A stretch of DNA of 64,000 bases from Haliea salexigens DSM 19537 (lineage in GTDB: Bacteria > Pseudomonadota > Gammaproteobacteria > Pseudomonadales > Halieaceae), in the NCBI RefSeq assembly GCF_000423125.1, contig NZ_AUHJ01000006.1, forward strand, positions 124,001 to 188,000. The letters run 5' to 3'. Numbering within the stretch: position 1 is the first letter of the stretch; each line of letters opens with the position of its first letter. Under the pieces are notes generated by a model. The model was given only the letters and a program-made list of their open reading frames with translations. It was not told the origin of the DNA and made no database searches. The position numbers and the translations under genes were made by a program. Shown piece after piece: positions 43,739 to 52,176 of the stretch.

Positions 43739-44905
43739 ATGGAATTTCGTTTTACCGAAGAACAGCAAATGATCCGCGACACCGCCGAGGCGTTTCTGTC
43801 GGAGGTGTCCACCGCGGCTGCCGTGCGCGAGGCGATGGCGACGGAGCGTGGCTACAGCGATGCGCTCTGGCAGCAGATCAGCGAAGAGTTGATGTGGCCC
43901 GCGCTGCATATCCCCGAGGCGTTTGGTGGCCTGGGCCTGGGCTTTGTCGAACTGGCTGCCATGCAGGAGCAAATGGGCCGTACCCTGCTCTGCGCACCGT
44001 TTCTCTCCACGGTCGGTTTTGCCGTCAACGCCCTGTTGGTGGCAGGCAGCGAGGCGCAGCAAACGGCGTATCTGGGCGACATTGCTGCCGGCAAAACCGC
44101 CACGCTGGCCTTCATGGCGCCGGGCAGCCGGCCCGATGCCGATGCCATCCAGGCAACCTGTCGCAGTGAAGGCGACGGTTTCGTGCTCGACGGTGAGTAT
44201 CGCTACGTACTCGACGGCCATACGGCGGACATTCTGGTGCTGGCCGCCCGCGCACCGGGCAGCGCGGGCACCGAGGGCGTCAGCCTGTTCGTGTTGCCCG
44301 CGAGCACCGCGGGGATCAGCCGGGAGTGGTTGCCCACCATGGACCAGACTCGCAAGCAGGCTCGCATCGTGTTGGAGAATGTGCAGGTTGAGCGCAGCGC
44401 CTGCATGGGCGAGCCCGGCCAGGCCTGGCCGGCACTGGCAAAAACGCTGGACCTCGCCACCATCGCGCTGGCGGCCGAGCAGGTTGGGGTGGCGCAGCAG
44501 GCGCTGGACAGCTCCGTGGCCTACACCACCGAGCGCGTGCAGTTCGGTCGCACCATTGCGTCCTATCAGGCGATCAAGCACAAGGCCGCCGACATGATGC
44601 TCAAGGTGGAGGCGGCGCGTTCCGCAGCCTATTACGCAGCCTGCATCGCCGATGAAGCGCTGGCCGGCGGCCCGCTGGGCAGCGGGCTCGCGGAAGCGGC
44701 GAGCATCGCCAAGGCCTACTGTTCAGAAGCGGCGTTTTTCAATGCGGGCTGCGGCATTCAATTGCACGGTGGCGTGGGTATTACCTCGGAATACGACATA
44801 CAACTGTATTTCAAACGTGCCAAATCGGCTGAAACCCTGCTGGGCGATGCGGCCTGGCACAGGGAGCGGCTTGCGCAACAGCTGCTGGATGGAGGTGAGG
44901 CATGA
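43739..44905 (+). CDS. Acyl-CoA dehydrogenase, partner subunit, pair 2
   Basis: The 388-residue protein begins MEFRFTEEQQMIRDTAEAF. Its C-terminal half has TTERVQFGRTIASYQAIKH and GGVGITSEYDIQLYFKR, typical for the flavin-contacting face. The middle motif is atypical (AFMAPGSRPDADAI instead of SEPGAGSD), which suggests a partner subunit like the one at 40623. Its stop overlaps the next acyl-CoA dehydrogenase by 4 bases (ATGA), so the two are probably made in equal amounts as a heteromer. I chose the ATG at 43739, 10 bases after the SDR. Confidence 0.84.
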   Translation: MEFRFTEEQQMIRDTAEAFLSEVSTAAAVREAMATERGYSDALWQQISEELMWPALHIPEAFGGLGLGFVELAAMQEQMGRTLLCAPFLSTVGFAVNALLVAGSEAQQTAYLGDIAAGKTATLAFMAPGSRPDADAIQATCRSEGDGFVLDGEYRYVLDGHTADILVLAARAPGSAGTEGVSLFVLPASTAGISREWLPTMDQTRKQARIVLENVQVERSACMGEPGQAWPALAKTLDLATIALAAEQVGVAQQALDSSVAYTTERVQFGRTIASYQAIKHKAADMMLKVEAARSAAYYAACIADEALAGGPLGSGLAEAASIAKAYCSEAAFFNAGCGIQLHGGVGITSEYDIQLYFKRAKSAETLLGDAAWHRERLAQQLLDGGEA

Positions 44906-46092
44906 AACTGAGTTTCAGTCCGGAAGACGAACGGTTCCGCGAAGAAGTGGCCATCTGGCTGGCAGACAACCTCTGTGGCGAATTCGAGCCCATCCGCTTT
45001 CGCGGTGGCCCCGGGGATGAGCATTCCTTCGTCGAAGAGCGCAAGGCCTGGGAGCAGAAACTGGCCGAAGGTGGTTGGACCTGCATCGGCTGGCCCAAAC
45101 AGTACGGCGGCCGCGCGGCGAGTGTTGAACAGCAGGTTATTTTCAACGAAGAGTACGCACGCGCCGGCGGCCCCGGTCGCATGGGGCACATCGGCGAAAC
45201 CCTGATGGGCCCCACGTTGATCGCTTTCGGCAGTGAGGCACAGCGCGAGCGCTATCTCCCCGGTATCCGTGCAGGCCGCGAGTTCTGGTGTCAGGGCTAC
45301 TCCGAGCCCTCGGCTGGGTCCGACCTCGCCAACGTCAAAAGCCGCGCCCGGCTCAATGAAGGCACAGGACAGTGGCAGATCAACGGGCAGAAGGTGTGGA
45401 CTTCGCTGGCGCACGAATCTCAGTACGTGTTCGTGATTGCCCGCACCGACCCTGACTCCAGCGCGCACAAAGGGCTGGGCTTCTTCCTCGTCGCCATGGA
45501 CCAGCCGGGTGTAACGGTGCGCCCGATCGAGCAGCTTACCGGCACCAGTGAGTTCAACGAAGTGTTCTTCGATGACGCGGTGTGCGCTGCCGATGACATC
45601 GTCGGTGCGCCAGGCGAGGGTTGGAAAGTCGCCATGGGGCTGCTGGGCTTTGAACGCGGCGTCTCCACACTGGGCCAACAGATGCTGTTCCAGAACGAGT
45701 TGGACGAGATCGTGCGCGTTGCCAAGGCCAACGGCGCTGCATGTGACCCGGCATTGCGCCAGAGGATTGCCGAAGCCCACATCGGCCTGCGTATCATGCG
45801 CTTCAACAGCATGCGCATGCTCTCCGGCGGCGGTGACGACGGCAGCCTGCAAAAAGAGGCCATGATCTACAAACTGTACTGGTCCAGCTGGCACCGCAAC
45901 CTGGGCAAGCTGGCTATGGATGTGCTGGGCGCAGAAAGCGAGATTGTTCCCGAGGCGCCCTACGGCCTGAGCCGGCTGCAGTCCATGTACCTGTTCACAC
46001 GCGCCGACACCATTTACGGCGGCACCAACCAGATCCAGCGCAACATCATCGCCGAGCGCGCACTTGGCATGCCCCGCGAACCCCGCGGCTAG
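44902..46092 (+). CDS. Acyl-CoA dehydrogenase, main subunit, pair 2
   Basis: The 396-residue protein has the full family signature CQGYSEPSAGSDLANVKSRA, INGQKVWTSLAHES and the C-terminal GGTNQIQRNIIAERALGMPR. It resembles the FadE31/FadE30 group of steroid-degradation dehydrogenases. Together with the overlapping upstream gene it would form the second alpha2-beta2 enzyme of the operon. The substrate is a CoA ester of the C/D-ring pathway by context. Confidence 0.86.
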   Translation: MKLSFSPEDERFREEVAIWLADNLCGEFEPIRFRGGPGDEHSFVEERKAWEQKLAEGGWTCIGWPKQYGGRAASVEQQVIFNEEYARAGGPGRMGHIGETLMGPTLIAFGSEAQRERYLPGIRAGREFWCQGYSEPSAGSDLANVKSRARLNEGTGQWQINGQKVWTSLAHESQYVFVIARTDPDSSAHKGLGFFLVAMDQPGVTVRPIEQLTGTSEFNEVFFDDAVCAADDIVGAPGEGWKVAMGLLGFERGVSTLGQQMLFQNELDEIVRVAKANGAACDPALRQRIAEAHIGLRIMRFNSMRMLSGGGDDGSLQKEAMIYKLYWSSWHRNLGKLAMDVLGAESEIVPEAPYGLSRLQSMYLFTRADTIYGGTNQIQRNIIAERALGMPREPRG

Positions 46093-46116
46093 CGCGGGCT
46101 AAAGGAGAAACACAGC

Positions 46117-46908
46117 ATGGCATTGAAAGAACCACCACCCTACGTCGCCGGGCACAATCTGCTGGCGGGCAAGTCCGTTCTGATTACCGCTGCTGCCGGC
46201 GCCGGCATTGGCTTCGCCGCTGCCACGCGGGCGGCCGAGGAGGGAGCCCGGGCCGTCATGATCAGCGACATCCATGAAGGCCGGCTGGGAAAGGCGGTCG
46301 AGCAGCTGAAAGCGGAGACCGGTCTTGATGCGGTGTATGGCAAGCTGGCCAATGTGACCGATGAGAACGATGTGCAGGCGCTGGTGGATTACGCTGAGGA
46401 AACCATGGACGGCGTTGACGTATTGATCAACAACGCAGGCCTGGGCGGTACTCGTCTACTCGTTGATATGCCCGACGACGAGTGGAGCCGCGTGCTGGAT
46501 ATTACCCTCACCGGCACCATGCGCATGACCCGTGCCATGCTGCGCAAGATGCAGCCGCGCGGTGCAGGCGTGATCGTCAACAACGCCTCCGTGCTGGGCT
46601 GGCGAGCGCAGAAGGAACAGTGCCACTATGCGGCGGCCAAGGCGGGTGTGATGGCGCTGACGCGCTGTGCCGCGCTGGAGGCCGCCGACCACGGTGTGCG
46701 CATCAATGCGGTGTCGCCCTCCATTGCCTTTCACGAGTTCCTGAAGAAGACCACGCCGATGGAGTTGCTGGAAGAGCTGGCGGCGAAGGAGGCTTTCGGG
46801 CGTGCGGCCGAGGTGTGGGAAGTGGCGAACGTGATGATGTTCCTGGCCTCGGATTATTCGGGGTATATGACCGGGGAGATTGTTTCCTGCTCCAGTCAGC
46901 GGGCTTGA
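46117..46908 (+). CDS. ipdF: IpdF-like short-chain dehydrogenase
   Basis: The 263-residue SDR has the nucleotide loop TAAAGAGIGFAAATRA, NNAGLGGTRLLVDMP and the active site HYAAAKAGVMA after NNASVLGWRAQKEQC. Length and the hallmark Ala-rich nucleotide loop fit IpdF of the steroid C/D-ring pathway, which oxidises or reduces the ring hydroxyl of a HIP-derived CoA ester. AAAGGAG precedes the ATG. It is the last gene of the continuous operon that starts at fadD3. Confidence 0.78.
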   Translation: MALKEPPPYVAGHNLLAGKSVLITAAAGAGIGFAAATRAAEEGARAVMISDIHEGRLGKAVEQLKAETGLDAVYGKLANVTDENDVQALVDYAEETMDGVDVLINNAGLGGTRLLVDMPDDEWSRVLDITLTGTMRMTRAMLRKMQPRGAGVIVNNASVLGWRAQKEQCHYAAAKAGVMALTRCAALEAADHGVRINAVSPSIAFHEFLKKTTPMELLEELAAKEAFGRAAEVWEVANVMMFLASDYSGYMTGEIVSCSSQRA

Positions 46909-46937
46909 TGGGGCGCGTGCGGACGGAGGGGCGTGCC

Positions 46938-47051
46938 GGAGGCTGTGAGCGGGTGTGCCGGGCGGGACTCGCCGTGAATACGTCCCTGTAGGCTCGAAGC
47001 AAACATCCATGTTTGCTACGGTCCCGCCCGGCGCCCCCACCCACAGCCTCC
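46938..47051. repeat. Nested-hairpin repeat element 1
   Basis: The outermost arms are GGAGGCTGTG (46938-46947) and CACAGCCTCC (47042-47051). Inside them GCCGGGCGGGAC (46957-46968) pairs with GTCCCGCCCGGC (47021-47032). Within is a perfect palindrome with 9-base arms, AGCAAACAT-CC-ATGTTTGCT (46998-47017), and a decayed one, TACGTCCCTGTA, before it. The element can fold into a long stem bearing two inner hairpins. No coding function is seen. Confidence 0.75.
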
Positions 47052-47131
47052 TACCGATTTTGCCAGTTCGTTAGTGTCTTGCTTCTCGGGGCTTAATCGT
47101 GCGTGCTCACCCTGAACACTTCCGTGAGCGA

Positions 47132-47245
47132 GGAGTGGATGCGGGGTTGCCCCTGACAAAACTCTCGCTCGCATGGATGCGAGCGCGAAGCCCCCATGGA
47201 TGGGTTCACGGCGTGTTTTGTCAGGGGCAACCCCGTAGCAACTCC
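47132..47245. repeat. Nested-hairpin repeat element 2
   Basis: The arms CGGGGTTGCCCCTGACAAAAC (minus its first base, 47143-47162) and the inverted copy at 47215-47234 form a 20-base stem. Inside lie CGCTCGCAT-GG-ATGCGAGCG (47166-47185, perfect) and CCCAT-GG-ATGGG (47193-47204). Read on the opposite strand, element 1 has the same plan, including the linkers CGA(A)GCC and TTCACGGCG, although the stem sequences differ. Confidence 0.75.
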
Positions 47246-47341
47246 GGATGGAGGCACAATCCCCCACGAACGGGTTCACGACGCGTTTTGTCAGGGGCAA
47301 CCCCGTAGCCGCTCCGGATTGAGGCACACCCCCCCAACCAC
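47191..47341. repeat. 70-base imperfect direct repeat
   Basis: The segment from 47191 repeats with a 70-base period from 47261: both units contain GGGTTCACG (47202, 47272), the exact arm GTTTTGTCAGGGGCAACCCC (47215, 47285) and a CTCCGGAT-GAGGCACA block. The first unit overlaps the right half of repeat element 2, so the second unit is an extra copy of that half. Confidence 0.8.
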
Positions 47342-47433
47342 CAGCGGCACAGCAAATTCCCCCCAGTAGCAGTACAATCCCCAAATTCCAACACAACAAC
47401 AAAGCACTCACAACCGAATCAAAGGAGTACACC

Positions 47434-48636
47434 ATGAGAGACGCAGTTATCGTCAGCACCGCCAGAACCCCGATCGGCAAAGCCTTCCGCGGCGCCTTCA
47501 ATGACACCGAAGCCCCCGCACTCGGCGGCCACGTCGTCCGCGCGGCGGTTGCGCGCGCCGGCATCGATCCTGCGCTGGTCGACGATTGCCTGATGGGTGC
47601 GGCGGCACAGCAGGGCACACAGGCCTACAACCTGGGCCGGCTCTGCGGTGTCGCCGGCGGTCTGCCGGACACGACAGCGGGCATGACCATGGACCGTCAG
47701 TGTTCTTCCGGCTTGATGACCATTGCCACAGCCGCCAAGGCCATCATGTGCAACGAGTACGACGTTGCCGTGGCGGGTGGGCTGGAGTCCATCTCGCTGG
47801 TGCAGAACAAGCACAAGAACAGCTACCGCAACGTGTCGAAAACCGTTCTGGAGGTTTCGCCCAAAGCGTATATCCAGATGATCGAGACGGCTGAGATCGT
47901 CTCTGAACGCTATGGCGTTTCCCGCGAGGCGCAGGATGAGTACTCGTTCCAAAGCCAGGTGCGTACCGCAGCGGCGCAGGAAGCCGGCTTGTTCGATGCG
48001 GAGATCGTGCCGATGGCCTCCACCAAGGCGGTATTCAACAAGGAAACCAAGGAGACCACCTACGAGGCGGTCACTTTGCAGAAAGATGAAGGTAACCGCC
48101 CCTCCACGACGCTGGAAAGCCTGCAGGGGCTGGAGCCGGTTTTCAAGGATGGCCAGTTTGTGAAGGAAGGCCGCTTCATCACGGCGGGCAATGCCTCGCA
48201 GCTGTCGGATGGCGCCTCAGCCTGTGTGTTGATGGACGGTGCGCTGGCGGCGAAGCAGGGGCTGCAGCCACTGGGTATCTATCGTGGCCTGGCCGTGGCC
48301 GGCTGCGGCCCGGACGAAATGGGCATCGGCCCGGTGTTCGCCATTCCCAAGCTGCTGCAGCGTCACGGCCTGAAGATGGATGATATTGGCCTCTGGGAAT
48401 TGAACGAGGCGTTCGCCTGCCAGGTGCTGTATTGCCGCGACAAGCTCGGCATCGACAACGACCGGCTCAATGTGAATGGTGGCGCCATTTCCATTGGTCA
48501 CCCCTTTGGCATGAGCGGTGCCCGCATGGTCGGCCATGCCCTGATCGAAGGGAAGCGTCGCGGTGTGAAATACGTGGTGATCACCATGTGTATCGGCGGT
48601 GGCATGGGCGCAGCCGGACTGTTTGAGGTCGCCTGA
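47434..48636 (+). CDS. Acetyl-CoA acetyltransferase / 3-ketoacyl-CoA thiolase
   Basis: The 400-residue thiolase has the nucleophile in [10 protein letters not shown], the histidine in [13 protein letters not shown] and the second cysteine in [16 protein letters not shown] ([10 protein letters not shown]) is intact. It cleaves 3-ketoacyl-CoA or condenses two acetyl-CoA. AAAGGAG stands before the ATG. It follows the steroid operon on the same strand after a repeat-filled gap with its own weak -10 (TACAAT, 47373-47378), so it may be a general beta-oxidation enzyme or a steroid thiolase such as FadA5; I cannot decide. Confidence 0.9.
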   Translation: MRDAVIVSTARTPIGKAFRGAFNDTEAPALGGHVVRAAVARAGIDPALVDDCLMGAAAQQGTQAYNLGRLCGVAGGLPDTTAGMTMDRQCSSGLMTIATAAKAIMCNEYDVAVAGGLESISLVQNKHKNSYRNVSKTVLEVSPKAYIQMIETAEIVSERYGVSREAQDEYSFQSQVRTAAAQEAGLFDAEIVPMASTKAVFNKETKETTYEAVTLQKDEGNRPSTTLESLQGLEPVFKDGQFVKEGRFITAGNASQLSDGASACVLMDGALAAKQGLQPLGIYRGLAVAGCGPDEMGIGPVFAIPKLLQRHGLKMDDIGLWELNEAFACQVLYCRDKLGIDNDRLNVNGGAISIGHPFGMSGARMVGHALIEGKRRGVKYVVITMCIGGGMGAAGLFEVA

Positions 48637-48651
48637 TCGGCGCCGGGCCTG

Positions 48652-48660
48652 TGCTACAAT
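48652..48660 (+). promoter_or_regulatory. Extended -10 promoter of the gsp operon
   Basis: TGCTACAAT is an extended -10 element, starting 16 bases after the thiolase stop. The start near 48667 gives a leader of about 63 bases to the gspE ATG, containing a hairpin at 48678-48700. No clear -35 box is seen. Confidence 0.5.
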
Positions 48661-48677
48661 CCAGCGCTCGATGGAAG

Positions 48678-48700
48678 CAGACGGCGGTCTCAGCCGTCTG
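48678..48700 (+). other. Hairpin in the gspE leader
   Basis: CAGACGGC and GCCGTCTG form a perfect 8-base-pair stem with the loop GGTCTCA. It is followed by TTACT rather than a U-tract, so it is more likely a leader structure than a terminator of the thiolase gene. Confidence 0.35.
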
Positions 48701-48729
48701 TTACTCATGAAGGCAAGTGGCGGTGGAGC

Positions 48730-50451
48730 ATGATCAGGATTGGTGAGCTGCTGGTCCAGCAGGGCAAGATATCGGAGCGCGATGTCGAGCGTACCCTGTT
48801 GGCCCAGAGCGAAATGGGCGATCGCTTCGGCCAGGTACTGGTCAAGCTGGGGCTGGTATCCGAGCAGGATGTGGCGCTGGCCTTGAGCGAGCAGCTCGAG
48901 ATTCCGCTGCACCCGGCCTCCGAGTACCCCCAGGAGCCGGTGACGGTTGACGGCGTGGCTCAGGAGTTCCTGGTCAACAATCTGGTGGTGCCGGTCGCCG
49001 CTGACGATAGCGGCGTGTGTTTTGCGGCGGCAATACCCCAGGATCCGTTCCTCGCCAAGGCTCTATCCATGGCGCTGGACCGCCCAGTCACCATTGTGCT
49101 CGGGCTGGAAAGTGACATCGCGCGGGCGCAACAGCTGCGCTTGCAAGAGAGCGAGGAAGGTGACGACGACGGCACCCTCGGTGATCAATTTGCCGGGCAG
49201 TCGGACGATGACTTCATTGAGCACCTGCGCGACCTCGCCAGCGAGGCGCCGGTTATTCGGCTGGTCAACCAGCTCATTCACCGCGCCGTTGACATGGGTG
49301 CGTCGGATATCCATATCGAACCCTTCGAGGATGGCCTGCAGCTGCGCTATCGGGTCGATGGCGTGTTGCAGGAGCATGCGGACACGCCGACAGCGGGCCT
49401 CGGCCAGGCCATCGCCTCGCGCATCAAGTTGCTGGCCCAGATGAACATTGCCGAGCGGCGACTGCCCCAGGATGGCCGTATTATGATCCGGGTAAAGGGG
49501 CATGAGCTCGACCTGCGCGTTTCCACCATTCCCACGGTGCATGGCGAGAGCATCGTCATGCGGGTGCTGGACCGTGGCAACATCCGCTTGAGCCTCAGTG
49601 ATATGGGCTTCAGCGACGACACCCTGACGCGTTACCGCAAGTTACTCGATAGTCCTCACGGCGTATTGCTGGTCACCGGCCCCACCGGTTCCGGCAAGAC
49701 GACAACCCTCTACGCCTCACTGGCTTCGCTGGACTCCGAGCGCCTGAAGATCATCACCGTTGAAGATCCGGTGGAATATCAACTGCAGGGCGTGAACCAG
49801 ATTCAGGTGCAGGCGCAAATCGAGTTGAATTTTGCCCGCGCCCTGCGCGCCATTCTGCGCCAGGACCCCGATATCATCATGATCGGTGAGATGCGCGACA
49901 CGGAAACCGCGCAGATCGGTGTGCAGTCTGCACTCACCGGGCACCTGGTACTGTCCACGCTGCACACCAACACGGCAGCTGGCGCCATTACCCGCCTTGA
50001 AGACATGGGAGTGGAGCGCTACCTCATTACCTCGGCGGTCAACGGGGTGCTCGCGCAGCGCCTGGTGCGTACGCTGTGCAAGCACTGCAAGTCCCCGCTG
50101 GAGTTGACCAGCGATGCGGTGCAGCGCTACGGGCTCGCGCCCTTCATTCATACGGCGCAGCCTACGGTGTATCAGGCCAGGGGCTGCGAGCACTGTCTGC
50201 AGACAGGTTACGCCGGGCGCACGGCGATTCACGAGCTGTTCTGCCTTGATGAGGCCATTCACCGCGTGATCATGAGTGGCGCCGATGCCACATTACTGCA
50301 TGCCGCCGCGCGGCAGCAGGGCATGATCACACTCTACGAGGACGGGCTGCGCAAAGTGGTGCGCGGCGAAACATCTCTCGAAGAGGTCATGCGCGTAACC
50401 CAGGACCAGAGCGAATCCGGGGCTTCCGAGGCCGGTGCGGACGCCGCTTGA
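48730..50451 (+). CDS. gspE: Type II secretion ATPase GspE
   Basis: The 573-residue cytoplasmic ATPase has an N-terminal MshEN/GspE-N domain (about 1-150), the Walker A GPTGSGKTTTLYASL, the Asp box EDPVEYQL, the Walker B DIIMIGEMRD and the histidine box LSTLHTNTAAG. A four-cysteine zinc module CKHC...CEHC lies in the C-terminal part, as in GspE/PilB proteins. It powers pseudopilus assembly. It is the first gene of an eleven-gene operon, 25 bases before gspF. Confidence 0.95.
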   Translation: MIRIGELLVQQGKISERDVERTLLAQSEMGDRFGQVLVKLGLVSEQDVALALSEQLEIPLHPASEYPQEPVTVDGVAQEFLVNNLVVPVAADDSGVCFAAAIPQDPFLAKALSMALDRPVTIVLGLESDIARAQQLRLQESEEGDDDGTLGDQFAGQSDDDFIEHLRDLASEAPVIRLVNQLIHRAVDMGASDIHIEPFEDGLQLRYRVDGVLQEHADTPTAGLGQAIASRIKLLAQMNIAERRLPQDGRIMIRVKGHELDLRVSTIPTVHGESIVMRVLDRGNIRLSLSDMGFSDDTLTRYRKLLDSPHGVLLVTGPTGSGKTTTLYASLASLDSERLKIITVEDPVEYQLQGVNQIQVQAQIELNFARALRAILRQDPDIIMIGEMRDTETAQIGVQSALTGHLVLSTLHTNTAAGAITRLEDMGVERYLITSAVNGVLAQRLVRTLCKHCKSPLELTSDAVQRYGLAPFIHTAQPTVYQARGCEHCLQTGYAGRTAIHELFCLDEAIHRVIMSGADATLLHAAARQQGMITLYEDGLRKVVRGETSLEEVMRVTQDQSESGASEAGADAA

Positions 50452-50476
50452 GCGGTTGCCGTAGGCGGGGTTAGGC

Positions 50477-51679
50477 ATGGCGCATTTTACCTACAGGGCC
50501 ATAGGCCGCGATGGCAAGCCGCTGGATGGCACGTTGGAGGCCGAGGGGCTGGAGGTCGCATCCCGTTTGCTGCGTTCCCAGGGGCTGACGTTGCTGGCGC
50601 TGGAGCCGGGCGCAGCGAAGGTGAGCCGCAGCACGGGAGGCAAGCCGGTGAAGCGCGAGGACGTGTTATCCACCACCAGCGAGCTCGCGGTGCTGCTGCG
50701 CGCCGGCTTACCGCTGGACCGGGCGCTGAAAGTGCTTATCGATATGGCGTCGGAGCCTGCGCTGGAAGCGCTGCTGCAGGACCTGTTGCGGGACGTCAAG
50801 GCGGGTAAGGCGCTGAGCCAGGCGCTGCAGCCCTATCAGCCGGTGTTCGGCAACTTCTACATCAACATGGTGCGCTCCGGGGAGGCCAGCGGGCAGCTTT
50901 CCGCGGTGCTGGACCGGCTTGTGGAATATCTGCAGAACGCCAAGGCCAACCGTGACAACGTGGTGTCGGCATTGATTTACCCGGCCATTCTGCTGGTGGT
51001 TGCCGTGCTGTCGATCATCCTTATGCTCGGCTTCGTGGTGCCGCAGTTTGAAACCCTGTTTGAAGACATGGGCGAGGCCCTGCCGCCCCTCACGGCCATG
51101 GTGGTCGGGGCGGCGGATTTTATCGCCAGCTATGGCTGGCTATTGTTGCTCGTCAGCGTGGGAGCGGGCTGGGCGATACGCAACTGGCTGTCCACCGAGG
51201 CCGGGCAGGCGAGCAAGGATGCCCGCTTGCTGAAATTGCCGCTGGTGGGCGGGATACTCTTCCAGTTTGAAGTGTCCAAGTTTGCACGCACGGTAGGCAC
51301 CTTGCTGGGCAACGGTGTTTCCCTGCTCAAGGCAATATCGATCGCCATTGATACCGTGGACAACCGGGTGATCAAGGCGGCGCTGCAGGTGCTGCCACCG
51401 GCGGTGAAGTCGGGTAAGCGTATGTCGGTGGCGCTGGAGGACACGGGGCTGTTCACACCCATGGTCATACAAATGACACGTGTGGGCGAGGAGTCCGGCC
51501 GCCTTGACGCGATGATGCTGGAGCTCGCGCGCGTGTTTGACGGCCATGTGCAGGCGGGTGTAAAACGCGGCCTGACCTTGCTTGAGCCGGTGCTCATCCT
51601 GGGTATGGGCGCCATTATTGCTGTCATCATTATCTCGATTTTGTTGGGCATTCTGTCCGTGAATGACCTCGCTCTGTAA
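50477..51679 (+). CDS. gspF: Type II secretion inner-membrane platform protein GspF
   Basis: The 400-residue protein has the two repeated GspF cytoplasmic domains (about 70-190 and 270-390) and three membrane helices (about 168-190, 218-238 and 370-393). Recognisable stretches are LLRAGLPLDRALKVL, MVRSGEASGQLSAVL and VGEESGRLDAMM. It is the platform that couples GspE to pseudopilus growth. Length matches the family. It is followed after 55 bases by gspG. Confidence 0.95.
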   Translation: MAHFTYRAIGRDGKPLDGTLEAEGLEVASRLLRSQGLTLLALEPGAAKVSRSTGGKPVKREDVLSTTSELAVLLRAGLPLDRALKVLIDMASEPALEALLQDLLRDVKAGKALSQALQPYQPVFGNFYINMVRSGEASGQLSAVLDRLVEYLQNAKANRDNVVSALIYPAILLVVAVLSIILMLGFVVPQFETLFEDMGEALPPLTAMVVGAADFIASYGWLLLLVSVGAGWAIRNWLSTEAGQASKDARLLKLPLVGGILFQFEVSKFARTVGTLLGNGVSLLKAISIAIDTVDNRVIKAALQVLPPAVKSGKRMSVALEDTGLFTPMVIQMTRVGEESGRLDAMMLELARVFDGHVQAGVKRGLTLLEPVLILGMGAIIAVIIISILLGILSVNDLAL

Positions 51680-51734
51680 TGGGCGCGAGCTGCTACGGCT
51701 TTACTGATTATTCATCTGTAACGAGGAAAAACGC

Positions 51735-52169
51735 ATGATTTCAGAACGCGGTCGCAATGCGCGGCGCACTTCAACCGGTTTTACGCTCATGGAACTGCTC
51801 GTCGTACTGGCGATCCTGGGCCTGTTGATGAGCCTTGTGGGGCCGCGGGTTCTGAACCAGTTGGGCGGTGCCAAGACCAAGACAGCCGCTATCCAGATCA
51901 AGGATCTTGAGCAGTCGCTGGAAATGTACAAGCTGGATGTGGGGCGTTTTCCCTCCACCAGCGAAGGGCTGGATGCCCTGGTGAACAAGCCGGCCAGCGC
52001 TGCCGGCTGGAATGGCCCCTACCTGAAATCCGATGTGCCGCTGGACCCCTGGAAACGCGAGTATCAGTACAAGGCGCCGGGGGAGCACGGTGAGGTGGAC
52101 ATCTTCAGCTACGGTCAGAATGGCACGCCGGGTGGTGAGGGCGAAGACCAGGATGTGGGTAACTGGTAG
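51735..52169 (+). CDS. gspG: Major pseudopilin GspG
   Basis: The 144-residue protein has the prepilin peptidase site and helix TGFTLMELLVVLAILGLL near the N-terminus and the GspG C-terminal signature LDPWKREYQYKAPGEHGEVDIFSYGQNG with aspartates expected to bind calcium. It is the main building block of the pseudopilus that pushes substrates through the secretin. AACGAGGA precedes the ATG. No prepilin peptidase (GspO) gene is in the window. Confidence 0.96.
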   Translation: MISERGRNARRTSTGFTLMELLVVLAILGLLMSLVGPRVLNQLGGAKTKTAAIQIKDLEQSLEMYKLDVGRFPSTSEGLDALVNKPASAAGWNGPYLKSDVPLDPWKREYQYKAPGEHGEVDIFSYGQNGTPGGEGEDQDVGNW

Positions 52170-52176
52170 CGCCGCC

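Larger units (their letters stand above)
46909..47433. other. Gene-free gap with structured repeats
   Basis: No gene is supported in these 525 bases. They hold two related nested-hairpin elements (46938-47051 and 47132-47245), a second copy of one arm in a 70-base direct repeat (47191-47341), and at the end a C/A-rich leader of the thiolase with a possible -10 TACAAT at 47373-47378. Short open frames here read only repeat sequence. Confidence 0.8.

Noticed and set aside
47191-47341. Possible CRISPR array
   Set aside because: There are only two 70-base units with no distinct spacers and no cas genes.
47016-47618. Open frames reading through the repeats (for example 47099-47308 plus, 47016-47618 minus)
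   Set aside because: They translate the hairpin repeats and overlap the thiolase start; no protein family is seen.
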